15,888 bases of DNA, taken from the NCBI GenBank assembly GCA_030635005.1, contig DAOVZS010000036.1, positions 1 to 15,888 on the forward strand, written 5' to 3'. This DNA is from Thiomargarita sp. Lineage in GTDB: Bacteria; Pseudomonadota; Gammaproteobacteria; Beggiatoales; Beggiatoaceae. Under the pieces are notes generated by a model that was not told where the DNA came from, ran no database searches, and saw only the letters and a list, made by a program, of their open reading frames with translations. Positions 6,536 to 14,796 of this stretch are shown here, in pieces. The position numbers and the translations under genes are program-made. Position 1 is the stretch's first letter; every line of letters starts with the position of its first letter.

Positions 6536-8203
6536 ATGGCTCAATATATTTATACAATGAATCGCGTTGGCAAAGTTGTGCCACCGCAACGAGAAATTTT
6601 GAAAGATATTTCATTATCCTTTTTTCCTGGGGCTAAAATTGGTGTTTTAGGCTTAAATGGCTCAGGAAAATCTACTTTATTACGGATTATGGCAGGTGTA
6701 GAACAAGAATATCAGGGAGAAGCCCGTCCACAAGCGGGTATTCGCATCGGATATTTAGCACAAGAGCCCTATTTAGATCCTAATAAAAATGTTCGGGGTA
6801 ATGTTGAAGAGGGGTTTGCTGAAACGAAAGCCTTATTAACACGTTTTGATGAGATTAGTGTGCAATTTGAAGATCCTGCTTGTGATATGGATGCTTTGTT
6901 AGAAGAACAAGGTAAATTACAAGATGCCATTGATGCAGCAGGGGCTTGGGAATTAGACAGACAATTAGAAATTGCAGCAGATGCACTCCGTTTACCAGAT
7001 TGGGACGCAGATATTACCACACTTTCTGGCGGTGAAAAACGTCGTGTTGCCTTGTGTCGATTATTGCTTTCAGCACCCGATATGTTGTTATTGGATGAAC
7101 CTACCAACCATTTAGATGCTGAATCTGTTGCTTGGTTAGAAAGGTTTTTACAAGAATATTCAGGTACAGTCGTCGCCATTACGCATGATCGTTACTTCTT
7201 AGATAATGTGGCTGGTTGGATTTTAGAATTAGATCGGGGATTAGGGATTCCTTGGGAAGGTAATTATTCTTCATGGTTAGAACAAAAGGAACACCGTTTA
7301 TCTTTAGAAGAAAAACAAGAAACGGCCCGACAACGCACGTTGAAAGCAGAATTAGAATGGGTACGCAGTAATCCCAAAGGACGACATGCTAAAAGTAAAG
7401 CACGTATCACTCGTTTTGATGAATTGGTGAATCAAGCTGTTGAAAAACGTAACGTGACACAAGAACTTTATATTCCACCAGGTCCTCGTTTGGGTGATTT
7501 AGTCGTTGAAGCGGTGAATGTTAATAAAGCGTATGGTGATCATGTCTTGATCGATAATTTGAACTTTAATCTACCTAAAGGCGGTATTGTGGGTGTGATT
7601 GGAGCGAATGGTGCGGGTAAAACAACCCTATTTCGTATGCTTATCGGACAGGAAAAACCAGATGTGGGTGAATTTAGAATAGGTTCCACCGTTCAAGTCT
7701 CTTATGTTGATCAATCACGTGATATATTAGATGGTGAGAAAACAGTGTGGGAAGTGATTTCTGACGGTATGGATAATATTGTAATTGGATCATATGAAAC
7801 ACATTCACGGGCTTATTGTGGTAAGTTTAATTTTAAAGGTCCTGATCAACAAAAACGAGTGAAAGATTTATCAGGCGGAGAACGCAATCGTGTCCATTTA
7901 GCCCTTTTGTTAAAAAGTGGCGGAAATTTATTATTATTAGATGAACCAACAAATGATTTAGATATTGAAACACTCCGTGCTTTAGAAGAAGCGATACTGG
8001 CTTTTCCAGGCTGTGCAGTTGTGATTTCACATGATCGTTGGTTTTTAGATCGCATTGCGACTCATATTTTAGCTTTTGAAGGTAATAGCAAAATAGTGTG
8101 GTTTGAAGGAAATTATGCTGATTATGAAGCAGAACGTCATCAGCGTTTAGGTAAAAACGCTGATAATCCACACCGCATTAAGTATAAAAAAATAAATCGT
8201 TAG
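6536..8203 (+). CDS. ettA: EttA, ABC-F energy-dependent translational throttle
   Basis: Soluble ribosome-associated ATPase of 555 residues that binds the E site and links translation entry to the ADP/ATP ratio. Two ABC domains are complete. The first has Walker A GLNGSGKST, signature LSGGEKRRVAL and Walker B LLLDEPTNHLD. The second has GANGAGKTT, LSGGERNRVHL and LLLLDEPTNDLD. Between them is the P-site tRNA interaction region with ELEWVRSNPKGRHAKSKARITRF shortened motifs (LEWVRSNPKGR, KSKARITRF), which is diagnostic of EttA rather than of Uup or YbiT. The N-terminus MAQYIYTMNRVGKVVPP also fits EttA. It starts 8 bases after the TAXI gene, and its TAG overlaps the stop of the convergent LPP20-type gene. 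Confidence 0.96.
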   Translation: MAQYIYTMNRVGKVVPPQREILKDISLSFFPGAKIGVLGLNGSGKSTLLRIMAGVEQEYQGEARPQAGIRIGYLAQEPYLDPNKNVRGNVEEGFAETKALLTRFDEISVQFEDPACDMDALLEEQGKLQDAIDAAGAWELDRQLEIAADALRLPDWDADITTLSGGEKRRVALCRLLLSAPDMLLLDEPTNHLDAESVAWLERFLQEYSGTVVAITHDRYFLDNVAGWILELDRGLGIPWEGNYSSWLEQKEHRLSLEEKQETARQRTLKAELEWVRSNPKGRHAKSKARITRFDELVNQAVEKRNVTQELYIPPGPRLGDLVVEAVNVNKAYGDHVLIDNLNFNLPKGGIVGVIGANGAGKTTLFRMLIGQEKPDVGEFRIGSTVQVSYVDQSRDILDGEKTVWEVISDGMDNIVIGSYETHSRAYCGKFNFKGPDQQKRVKDLSGGERNRVHLALLLKSGGNLLLLDEPTNDLDIETLRALEEAILAFPGCAVVISHDRWFLDRIATHILAFEGNSKIVWFEGNYADYEAERHQRLGKNADNPHRIKYKKINR

Positions 8204-9204
8204 TCTTCTAAACCCAATATGTTTAAAACACTGTGTGTTTTAACATATTCTTCAAACTGATTAGAAGCTGCTCTTAAGGCAGTTGAAAAATCTGAAGGGG
8301 AACTGCCAGAAAATACAACCCCTTCTTTAGAGGAAATTTCTTCACCAGAATCATCAAGCCTAATACGCATAATAATCTTTGTCATGAAAATATTATTAAA
8401 TTTCTTGTCAATTTTTTCTCCTTGAATGCGTATACGCGTCACTTTAGGTTGGAGACGATTGACAGTGCGAAATTCCTTATTAATTTTTTCCTTCAGATAG
8501 TTCGCCATAATAGCAGTGTATGGGTCTGACACGATATAAAAGCGTATATTGGAACGAATTTTTCTTTCTTCATGTCTGAGTGCTGTATAACGGGCGAGCT
8601 GAGATTCCGCATTAGGTATTTGATCAAACGCATTTAGCATGATGGTCAGTTCTTCTGCTTTAGCCACCGTTTGTGTGACTTCTCGCATTTTTTGAAGTTG
8701 CGTCACCAGTGAATAACTTGTCATGAGAGACATCATATTGTCAAGATTCTGATCTAAGGATTTCAAATGATTCAGGCGTTCTTGAAAAAACTTATGTGTA
8801 TCTACCTTAACTTGAACATAATATTGTCCTCCAATATGCTCACTGCGTTCTACCACATACGCTCTAAAAGTCACATCTTCAGTATAGGTGGTGAGATCAA
8901 GATTTGTCCATACTTGAATCTGTTCTTTATTATTTTGACGCAAAGAGCGTATTTTGTGTTCAAAATGAGACTTTACCGTAATATTGAGACGTTCTGCGAT
9001 GGAGATTAAGGCTTTTTTCTCAGCGAGATTGGCAGTGGCTTCTGATCCAACGCCCATCCAATAATGAGATGAGGCTATAGGCGGTGTTGTATACCAGCTA
9101 GGTGCTGCAGCTTGTTTCACATTTGGTTTTGGATTCTGAGCAACACAAGCTGACAAGAATGATAAAAAGAAAAGTACGAAAAAAAAGTTATATTGATTTA
9201 TCAT
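8200..9204 (-). CDS. LPP20-type outer-membrane lipoprotein (FlgP-like domain)
   Basis: A 334-residue predicted lipoprotein: a hydrophobic signal (residues 7-18) ends in the lipobox LSAC, with the lipidated cysteine at 20. The +2 residue is Val, not Asp, which favours outer-membrane sorting. The signal has no Lys or Arg before its hydrophobic core, which is unusual. The mature start shows the LPP20 pattern: PSWYTTPP, then YWMGVGSEATANLAEKKALISIAERLNITVKS. The rest is charged, with a Gln/Lys/Glu-rich helical stretch near 155-220, and matches nothing I recognise. The ATG overlaps the TGA of the CsgG-type gene (ATGA, 9201-9204), so the two are translationally coupled. LPP20-domain lipoproteins include Vibrio FlgP and Helicobacter Lpp20; the role here is inferred only from family and neighbour. 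Confidence 0.75.
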   Translation of the reverse strand: MINQYNFFFVLFFLSFLSACVAQNPKPNVKQAAAPSWYTTPPIASSHYWMGVGSEATANLAEKKALISIAERLNITVKSHFEHKIRSLRQNNKEQIQVWTNLDLTTYTEDVTFRAYVVERSEHIGGQYYVQVKVDTHKFFQERLNHLKSLDQNLDNMMSLMTSYSLVTQLQKMREVTQTVAKAEELTIMLNAFDQIPNAESQLARYTALRHEERKIRSNIRFYIVSDPYTAIMANYLKEKINKEFRTVNRLQPKVTRIRIQGEKIDKKFNNIFMTKIIMRIRLDDSGEEISSKEGVVFSGSSPSDFSTALRAASNQFEEYVKTHSVLNILGLED

Positions 9205-10244
9205 AAGCCGTCAAAAAACTCTCCTACGTTTTCCCCCCACCCCTTTTTAAATTTCATAGTGACATAATTACCCAGTTTAACACGATTAGCCTTCTCAAGG
9301 TCTTCAATAAGAATCCAAGCATATTTTTCACCCATTTGATTTGTAACGTAACCCGTGGCGATTTTACGTTCTTCCAAGCTAACCTTCCCTGTCAATGGGT
9401 TAGTTTCAGAGGTTTTGTTATATACTTCAACCTGCGCTCCCTGCTTAAGATCACGATTACTGCCAAGGTTTATTTTAAAAAAAGACAATGCTTTTTTCTG
9501 ATCAAGACGTTTTTCTAAAATGTAACCTTTGGGTGTGAAAAAGTTTTGAAATAGTATACGCGAACTTTTGACCGCCTGATCTCCTGCTTCACGAATGAGA
9601 TTGGTAAAACTTGCGGGATGTTTGTTGCAAGAACCTCTACTATCTTCACGACTGCTCGAATCTTGCTCTAGTGGAATCGTTTTAACCATACGAAGTTCTG
9701 GTACAAGATAAATACGAAGTCTCCCAGTCACATTCGCTTTATAATTACATTCGGGTGAAATCCGTATTATTTCTCCTTTTTTATTTTTGTAAGTGCTTCC
9801 TTCTGTAAAATCACTTGAGGTAGTAATACTATTGATACGTCCTATAATAACATATTGGGCAACTGAAGGACCGTTATATTGACCCACTTTTCCTTGCATT
9901 TCAGAAAGCTGAACTTCATTTAATAAGCTGGCTGCTTCTTCACGAGCGATCAGTGTGACCCCTGCATCACTGAGATATTTTTCGGTATTGCCAGTCATCT
10001 CCCTTGCTAAACCTGATAATAAGGACAATTTTTTGATATGTACATCCGCAGGTTCAAGAAAATCAGCTATCACAATTTTAGGTTTATTCGATGAATCAGA
10101 TATTTCCGATGGAGTGGGCGCAGGATCTGCCTTTTCCAGTTGTTCAGGGGTCAAATCATCAAGATTCTTGATATTTAAGGATGGTCCACATCCGCCTAGC
10201 AAGAGCGCTGTAAGGCTTAGAAAAATAATATGTTGTATCTTCAT
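9201..10244 (-). CDS. CsgG-type lipoprotein with an added C-terminal domain
   Basis: A 347-residue lipoprotein with signal MKIQHIIFLSLTALLLGGC; lipid would be added to C19, with Gly at +2 favouring the outer membrane. After a Pro/Asp/Ser linker, the CsgG/TolB-N-like domain (about 55-235) opens with KIVIADF, followed by SGLAREMTGNTEKYLSDAG, LIAREEAASLL and VAQYVIIGRI. These are the classical strand-helix-strand landmarks of CsgG and FlgO/FlgT middle domains. The last 90 residues (LKQGAQVEVYNK to YVTMKF) look like a small beta-barrel, as in the C-terminal part of FlgT. CsgG itself is about 277 residues. No curli subunit or flagellar gene is near. The gene begins 87 bases after the barrel gene stop, with no obvious ribosome site before its ATG. 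Confidence 0.75.
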   Translation of the reverse strand: MKIQHIIFLSLTALLLGGCGPSLNIKNLDDLTPEQLEKADPAPTPSEISDSSNKPKIVIADFLEPADVHIKKLSLLSGLAREMTGNTEKYLSDAGVTLIAREEAASLLNEVQLSEMQGKVGQYNGPSVAQYVIIGRINSITTSSDFTEGSTYKNKKGEIIRISPECNYKANVTGRLRIYLVPELRMVKTIPLEQDSSSREDSRGSCNKHPASFTNLIREAGDQAVKSSRILFQNFFTPKGYILEKRLDQKKALSFFKINLGSNRDLKQGAQVEVYNKTSETNPLTGKVSLEERKIATGYVTNQMGEKYAWILIEDLEKANRVKLGNYVTMKFKKGWGENVGEFFDGL

Positions 10245-10330
10245 AAATTTTAGTCAAAAGTTTACATCATACAAAAAAAAACAGTTTACACACTTATTTC
10301 ATATAATGCAAGTGCATAAACCTCTTCTGT
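10245..10330 (-). promoter_or_regulatory. Gap between the barrel gene and the CsgG-type gene, possible promoter
   Basis: This 86-base gap is AT-rich. On the minus strand a weak promoter can be drawn: TTGCAT, a 17-base spacer, then TAAACT. A small inverted repeat ATGCA-AG-TGCAT (10306-10317) overlaps its -35. A run of nine T's in the transcript (A9 on plus, 10273-10281) precedes the start codon. The evidence for a promoter is thin, and read-through from the RND block is equally possible. Confidence 0.3.
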
Positions 10331-11491
10331 CTAAAAATACCACGCTAATTCGAGTTGTACTAAATCTTCATTACGAAACCCATAGGCAAGATCATCAGCA
10401 GGGATATGTGAATAAATATATGTTTCTAAAGTCAATTTCCAATTTTCACCGATGCGACGACTGGCTTCAATCATATAAAATTTACTGTGATTATCCAGAT
10501 CAAAAATGATCCCTGCTAATAATTCAGCACTTTGCGCATCATTTAAAGCAAAACGCATCCCTAACATCATATCATTTTCAAACATCGTTGTCTGATAATC
10601 AGCAAATAAATATTCTGTGATCAAGCCAATGTCAGCATCGGTATCGAAAACACCTACAAAAGTATATTCAAAACCACCTGTCAATGCTGTCACACCGCCT
10701 TCCTCGCCTTTACGAGAAATCATTTCAAATTTCCATAATAAATCTTCGTGGGTAAACTGTACATCAAGCCCAGTTTGATCAATTTGTTCATAATAAGGAA
10801 TCAAGCCATCCACTTCTGGAATAAAACGCGGTTCACGACTGGTTCCTGAAAAATGAGACAGACCAATATCCCAATCATCTAACATAATTTCCCAACGTAC
10901 CGCCCAATCAACATGTTTATCTTTTGCACCAGATTCATACTGCACTTGATCTGTTTTGATCGGCATCCCTCCCAAAAGTAAACGTCCCTCTTGTCCAGGA
11001 AAGGTGCGTTCACGAAAACCAGGTAATATAAAAAAATCGAGACTCCCCCAATCACGTATTAAGGCGAGATTAATCATGGGTTGCCCTAATTTTTCTTCTG
11101 TATCGACATGATCTACTAAATCAGTTTGATTAATAATGTCGACTAAATGCTGAGATTCGGTAACCCCCCAATACACTTTACGAATACCTGATCTCAATTC
11201 CCAAGTATCTGCTGCCTTTAACCAAGTGAGTTCACGAATATCAAAATGACTGCGTTCGGAATCATGTTGATCCAGACGTACAAATGGCACAAACACTACA
11301 TTTTGGTAACCATTATCCCATTCATGGCTATATTCGGGTTGTGCAAATAAGGATACATTGATATCATCATATTGTTCTGATGAAAGTGGTGGGTGTGAAA
11401 AATAGCGTACTTCTCCTGCAATATAGCCTGACCATTCTCCTGCGTGTACATTAAGACATATGATCAGCCAAGCATATTTCAAATATCGCAT
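10331..11491 (-). CDS. Predicted outer-membrane beta-barrel protein
   Basis: A 386-residue exported protein: MRYLKYAWLIICLNVHA is a short signal peptide with cleavage before GEWSGY. The mature sequence is dominated by alternating polar/aromatic strands (for example FFILPGF, DWDIGLSHFSG, LWKFEMISRKGE, FEYTFVGVFD, WKLTLETYIYS) separated by acidic turns. It ends in LELAWYF, a C-terminal aromatic of the kind recognised by the BAM complex. I do not recognise a named family. In other gammaproteobacteria RND plus LolA-like pairs are often followed by such barrels, sometimes labelled DUF1302, but I cannot confirm that match. It is the third gene of the RND block, with a GC-rich hairpin and an AGGAAC ribosome site just before its ATG. 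Confidence 0.75.
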   Translation of the reverse strand: MRYLKYAWLIICLNVHAGEWSGYIAGEVRYFSHPPLSSEQYDDINVSLFAQPEYSHEWDNGYQNVVFVPFVRLDQHDSERSHFDIRELTWLKAADTWELRSGIRKVYWGVTESQHLVDIINQTDLVDHVDTEEKLGQPMINLALIRDWGSLDFFILPGFRERTFPGQEGRLLLGGMPIKTDQVQYESGAKDKHVDWAVRWEIMLDDWDIGLSHFSGTSREPRFIPEVDGLIPYYEQIDQTGLDVQFTHEDLLWKFEMISRKGEEGGVTALTGGFEYTFVGVFDTDADIGLITEYLFADYQTTMFENDMMLGMRFALNDAQSAELLAGIIFDLDNHSKFYMIEASRRIGENWKLTLETYIYSHIPADDLAYGFRNEDLVQLELAWYF

Positions 11492-11509
11492 ATTAAAAGT
11501 TCCTAAGAT

Positions 11510-11529
11510 CCAGGGCCCAAAAGCCCTGG
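11510..11529 (-). repeat. Intercistronic GC-rich hairpin before the barrel gene
   Basis: CCAGGGC (11510-11516) and GCCCTGG (11523-11529) form a perfect 7-bp stem with a 6-base loop, lying 12 bases after the LolA-like stop and ending 18 bases before the barrel ATG. No T tract follows on the minus strand, so it is more likely a message-stability or translation-setting element than a terminator. Confidence 0.65.
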
Positions 11530-11540
11530 TTATGTTGAAA

Positions 11541-12356
11541 TTAGCGTACTCGTTTCAAAGTATTCTTATCAAAATCACGTTTTGTAAATCCCTTACTAAA
11601 TTGATAGTTCTTCCATTTTAAGGAAGTGGTTTTACCTGTTTGATGATTTTGCATAAAAAACTCATTTGCACGCCAAAATATTTTTCCCCTGACTGAATAA
11701 GACTTATATTCCTTGAATGTCAAGGTTTTGAGTAAATTTCTTTTACGTTTGCGATCGTAAAAAACGATTTTTTGAGGATTAAAATCTTTCTTATCAATCC
11801 ACATCACTTGAACGGTATATCCAGAATATTTATAGGCAGGATAACGCTCTATCACATAACATTTTTTACCATTCAGTGTCTCTTCTCGCATATATTTATA
11901 CGTGTATTTATCCACTTCTTGCGAAGAAATATCTTCATACGCAAATTCACTACCCATAAATGGACCTGATTTATTTTTGGAGCTGATACGTTTTACTCGT
12001 TTCAATGCGGGCAGATAAATCCATTGATGATCAGCTTTGAGTGCATGTGACCAAGTAAGCACAGCGGTGCCTTTGACATCTCTAGGACGATCAAAGATTG
12101 ATAATCCTTTATCACCATCTCCGGGAACTTCCATACTGCGTGTACGTACATAACGAGTACTGGTACGTCCTTGCCGATTACGTAAAATCATCACCATCTC
12201 AGCTTCAGAATCCTGCCAACCTGTATTACGATCTTCTGCCATTTGTGCGATCGCCAGTCCTTTAGCTTGCGGTGTTTTAGCACTGGCAATATCATCCGCT
12301 AGCGTGATTAAGGGGTAACTACACAATAATACACTTATTAAAACCAAACGTTTCAT
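11541..12356 (-). CDS. LolA-like periplasmic outer-membrane lipoprotein-sorting protein
   Basis: A 271-residue exported protein with signal MKRLVLISVLLCSYPLITLA, cleaved before DDIAS. The sequence follows the LolA_like family (PF17131 type): an N-terminal helix (GLAIAQMAEDRNTGW), then MVMILRNRQGRTSTRYVRTRSM, LSIFDRPRDVKGTAVLTWSH, WIYLPALKRVKRISSKNKSGPFMGSEFAYEDIS and PQKIVFYDRK. These strands build a half-barrel that shields a lipid. Such proteins almost always accompany RND/MMPL exporters and are thought to pass a hydrophobic substrate across the periplasm. The ATG overlaps the RND stop (ATGA, 12353-12356), with an AGAGG ribosome site inside the upstream gene. It is distinct from housekeeping LolA, which is about 180 mature residues. 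Confidence 0.88.
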   Translation of the reverse strand: MKRLVLISVLLCSYPLITLADDIASAKTPQAKGLAIAQMAEDRNTGWQDSEAEMVMILRNRQGRTSTRYVRTRSMEVPGDGDKGLSIFDRPRDVKGTAVLTWSHALKADHQWIYLPALKRVKRISSKNKSGPFMGSEFAYEDISSQEVDKYTYKYMREETLNGKKCYVIERYPAYKYSGYTVQVMWIDKKDFNPQKIVFYDRKRKRNLLKTLTFKEYKSYSVRGKIFWRANEFFMQNHQTGKTTSLKWKNYQFSKGFTKRDFDKNTLKRVR

Positions 12357-14632
12357 TTCTTGTTAGCCTCTAATTTCATTAAAAGTGGGGGTAAAAATAG
12401 AAAATCAGCCATCAAAGCAAACACAATCGTTATAGCAGTCATAATACCCATATTAGAATTGAGGGCAAAATGAGATTGCGATAGAATCAGAAAACCAGCT
12501 ACTAATACAATAGTTGTGATCCATAAAGCTAAACCGACACTGCGAAAAGCATAACGCACCGCTTCTTCTGGTGAAAGTCCTTTTTCCCTTCGAGCCCGTA
12601 AATATTTACTTAAATAGTGAATCGTATCATCAACTACAATACCAATGGTTAATCCAGCAACTACTGAAAGCCCCATACCCACTTGCCCTACTAATAATCC
12701 CCACAATCCAAAAGCCATCAAAGTAGGGGCAAGATTCGGAATCAAGCTAATTAAACCAAATTTTACCGAACGCAGCGCCAGAATAAGTACAAAGGAAATT
12801 AATATTAATGCAATCGCTGCCCCTAATAACATGCTTTTAATATTTCGACTGCCAATATTAGCAAACATAATTGCGGTGCTTGCCCCTGGTACTGCCAAAT
12901 CATTTTTTTCAAGCCATTCTTGTGCCCGTGCTTCTAAGGCAAGAATCTGATTAGTAGAAATCGTTTTTAAGGTGACTGCAAATCGTGTCGCCGATTTATC
13001 CACATTGACTTGATTATTCAGATCTAAACCATAAGGCAACGACATCTCATACAGGAGTAAATATTGTGCTGCTAAATCACGTTGGGCAGGTAATCGATAA
13101 AAAACAGGATTATCACCATGCATATTTTTATTAAGACGCTTAAAAGTATCTGTGATTGTATTCACATGCATCACCTCAGGTTGCTGGCGATACCATTTTG
13201 CAAATTCATCTACTTTACGCAAAAAATACGGATCATTAATCCCTTCTGCCTCACCTGAATTTAAAGAATAATGAATATCATACATCCCAGTGAGATTAGC
13301 AGTGACAAAGTCAGTCGCACGTCGAAACTCAAAAGTGTCATCAAAGTAGTTCACAAAGACATCATTTAATTCATTACGGGGCACAAAAGCAATGAGTACT
13401 AAGATAATACCGCCCATAACCCACATCAATATGTTTCTCTTGGCAACTACAAAATTTCCCAAGTGATCCATGGCATGAAGTGTTTTTGCAGTTTGCGGTT
13501 TCACATGGACAGGTGCAATTGCCATGATGGCAGGTAAAAAAGTGACTGATAAAATAAATGCAACAGTCACACCCATGGCTACAATATTACCCAAATCATG
13601 AAATGGGGGCACATCACCAAAATTCATGCTTAAAAATCCAATCGCAGTGGTTAAACTGGTCAAAAAGATGGGTTGAACATTGAGACGTAAACTTTCCACA
13701 ATGGCATCATATTTTTCACGACCATTCACACGCATTTCATGTAAAAACGTCACCAAAAAATGTATGCTATCAGCCACTGCTAAAGTAAGAATCATGGTAG
13801 GTGCACTGGATGAGGGTCCTGTCAAGGCAATACCAAACAAGCCAGCTAATCCCATCCCTGTTATAATAGAAAATGAAATCACCAAAAAAGTGGCAAATGT
13901 GCATGAAAAACCACGCAACAGCAACCATAACATGACGAGAATCACCAGATACATCAAAGGAACCAGTTGCGTCATATCTGATAAGGCAGCTTCTGGAAAT
14001 GTATTATTCATCATAACCATTCCCGTAAGATGCACCGTAATATCAGGATGTAACTCACGCATTTTTTCTGCCATTTCTCGAACAAATACGGCTATTTCAG
14101 GCACTTCTGCTTCAGGATGAAGCCCAGGCAATTGCACCGTGATATTAACTGCGGTAACATGTGCAGTCGGTGAAATCAATTTATGAAGCAATTGAGGTTC
14201 TGAAAGGGCTACTTGTTTCGCACGCTCCAATTCAATTTCTGATAATATATCTGCATCAGTAATTAAATCTTCAACAATCAGGTCATCATCTTCCGCGTAT
14301 GTATATTGGAAATTGCTGACAGAATCTACACGAATAGAGTAAGGTATTTGCCAAGACTCTTGCGTCAACCATTCCACAGCCTTTAATGTTTGCGGTGTAA
14401 AAACCTTCCCATCTTCAGGGGCTAAAACAAACATCACATTATCATTTTGGGTATAAGTATTTTGTACATCCTCAAAAGCAATAAGTTGAGGATTATCCTC
14501 TCCAAAAAATACCCGATAATCTGTATCAAAACGCAGTGGAAAACCAAGCGTAGACAGTGCGACTAAAATAAAAGTAGCTAGAATAATAAAATAACGCCAA
14601 CGAATCACCCATTGACCATAACGTTCAATCAT
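12353..14632 (-). CDS. RND superfamily exporter (MMPL/HAE3-type permease)
   Basis: A 759-residue inner-membrane protein with the duplicated RND layout. TM1 spans about 12-33 and is followed by a large periplasmic loop (about 34-220), then five TM segments. TM7 begins near 395 (NILMWVMGGIILVLIAFV), with a second large loop and five final TM segments. The two halves carry matching acidic relay motifs in TM4 and TM10, VADSIHFL and VVDDTIHYL, typical of proton-driven HAE3/MMPL and HpnN-like proteins. It is shorter than the roughly 1,040-residue drug pumps and has no adaptor gene beside it, so a lipid or hydrophobic substrate passed to the LolA-like neighbour is more likely. AGGAGT (14646-14641) is a strong ribosome site before the ATG. 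It is the first gene of the minus-strand block. Confidence 0.92.
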   Translation of the reverse strand: MIERYGQWVIRWRYFIILATFILVALSTLGFPLRFDTDYRVFFGEDNPQLIAFEDVQNTYTQNDNVMFVLAPEDGKVFTPQTLKAVEWLTQESWQIPYSIRVDSVSNFQYTYAEDDDLIVEDLITDADILSEIELERAKQVALSEPQLLHKLISPTAHVTAVNITVQLPGLHPEAEVPEIAVFVREMAEKMRELHPDITVHLTGMVMMNNTFPEAALSDMTQLVPLMYLVILVMLWLLLRGFSCTFATFLVISFSIITGMGLAGLFGIALTGPSSSAPTMILTLAVADSIHFLVTFLHEMRVNGREKYDAIVESLRLNVQPIFLTSLTTAIGFLSMNFGDVPPFHDLGNIVAMGVTVAFILSVTFLPAIMAIAPVHVKPQTAKTLHAMDHLGNFVVAKRNILMWVMGGIILVLIAFVPRNELNDVFVNYFDDTFEFRRATDFVTANLTGMYDIHYSLNSGEAEGINDPYFLRKVDEFAKWYRQQPEVMHVNTITDTFKRLNKNMHGDNPVFYRLPAQRDLAAQYLLLYEMSLPYGLDLNNQVNVDKSATRFAVTLKTISTNQILALEARAQEWLEKNDLAVPGASTAIMFANIGSRNIKSMLLGAAIALILISFVLILALRSVKFGLISLIPNLAPTLMAFGLWGLLVGQVGMGLSVVAGLTIGIVVDDTIHYLSKYLRARREKGLSPEEAVRYAFRSVGLALWITTIVLVAGFLILSQSHFALNSNMGIMTAITIVFALMADFLFLPPLLMKLEANKK

Positions 14633-14796
14633 TTTTTCAAACTCCTATCAATTTAAATGAATTTTATTCATAATATATTATGATAACTTATCAATATCAT
14701 AAAAGTTCATTTCAAAAATTGACATTTCTTACTTTAGAGCATAATATTAAAAAACTACAATAACTTTTATTCTCTATTTCACAGGAGTATTTGATA
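14633..14796. promoter_or_regulatory. Divergent regulatory region with nested palindromes
   Basis: This AT-rich region separates the RND block (minus) from the YbjN-domain gene (plus). It holds a perfect 14-bp palindrome, CATAATATATTATG (14669-14682). Overlapping it is TGATAA-C-TTATCA (14681-14693), with an outer arm pair ATGATA (14680-14685) and TATCAT (14695-14700). These lie 37-68 bases upstream of the RND start and could be an operator. I could not pick a convincing minus-strand promoter. The second palindrome resembles an FNR box but has 5 rather than 4 spacer bases. Confidence 0.45.
14719..14747 (+). promoter_or_regulatory. Sigma-70 promoter for the YbjN-domain gene
   Basis: A consensus -35 TTGACA (14719-14724) is followed, after 17 bases, by TAATAT (14742-14747, 4 of 6); CATAAT two bases earlier is an alternative -10. 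The start would be near 14754, giving a leader of about 43 bases with the ribosome site AGGAG at 14783-14787. Confidence 0.65.

Noticed and set aside
6769..7179. 136-residue minus-strand frame inside ettA
   Set aside because: It is a serine/asparagine-rich antisense reading of the conserved ABC domain with no independent support.
7833..8171. 112-residue minus-strand frame at the end of ettA
   Set aside because: It is antisense to the second ABC signature and Walker B, with erratic composition and no ribosome site.
9955..10509. 184-residue plus-strand frame across the CsgG-type gene start
   Set aside because: It spans the start of one convincing minus-strand gene and the end of another, and shows no domain.
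13680..14120. 146-residue plus-strand frame inside the RND gene
   Set aside because: It is a mirror of the conserved RND transmembrane coding region and has no recognisable features.
14681..14693. FNR box in the RND/YbjN divergent region
   Set aside because: The half sites TGAT and ATCA are separated by 5 bases rather than 4, so the spacing does not fit an FNR dimer.
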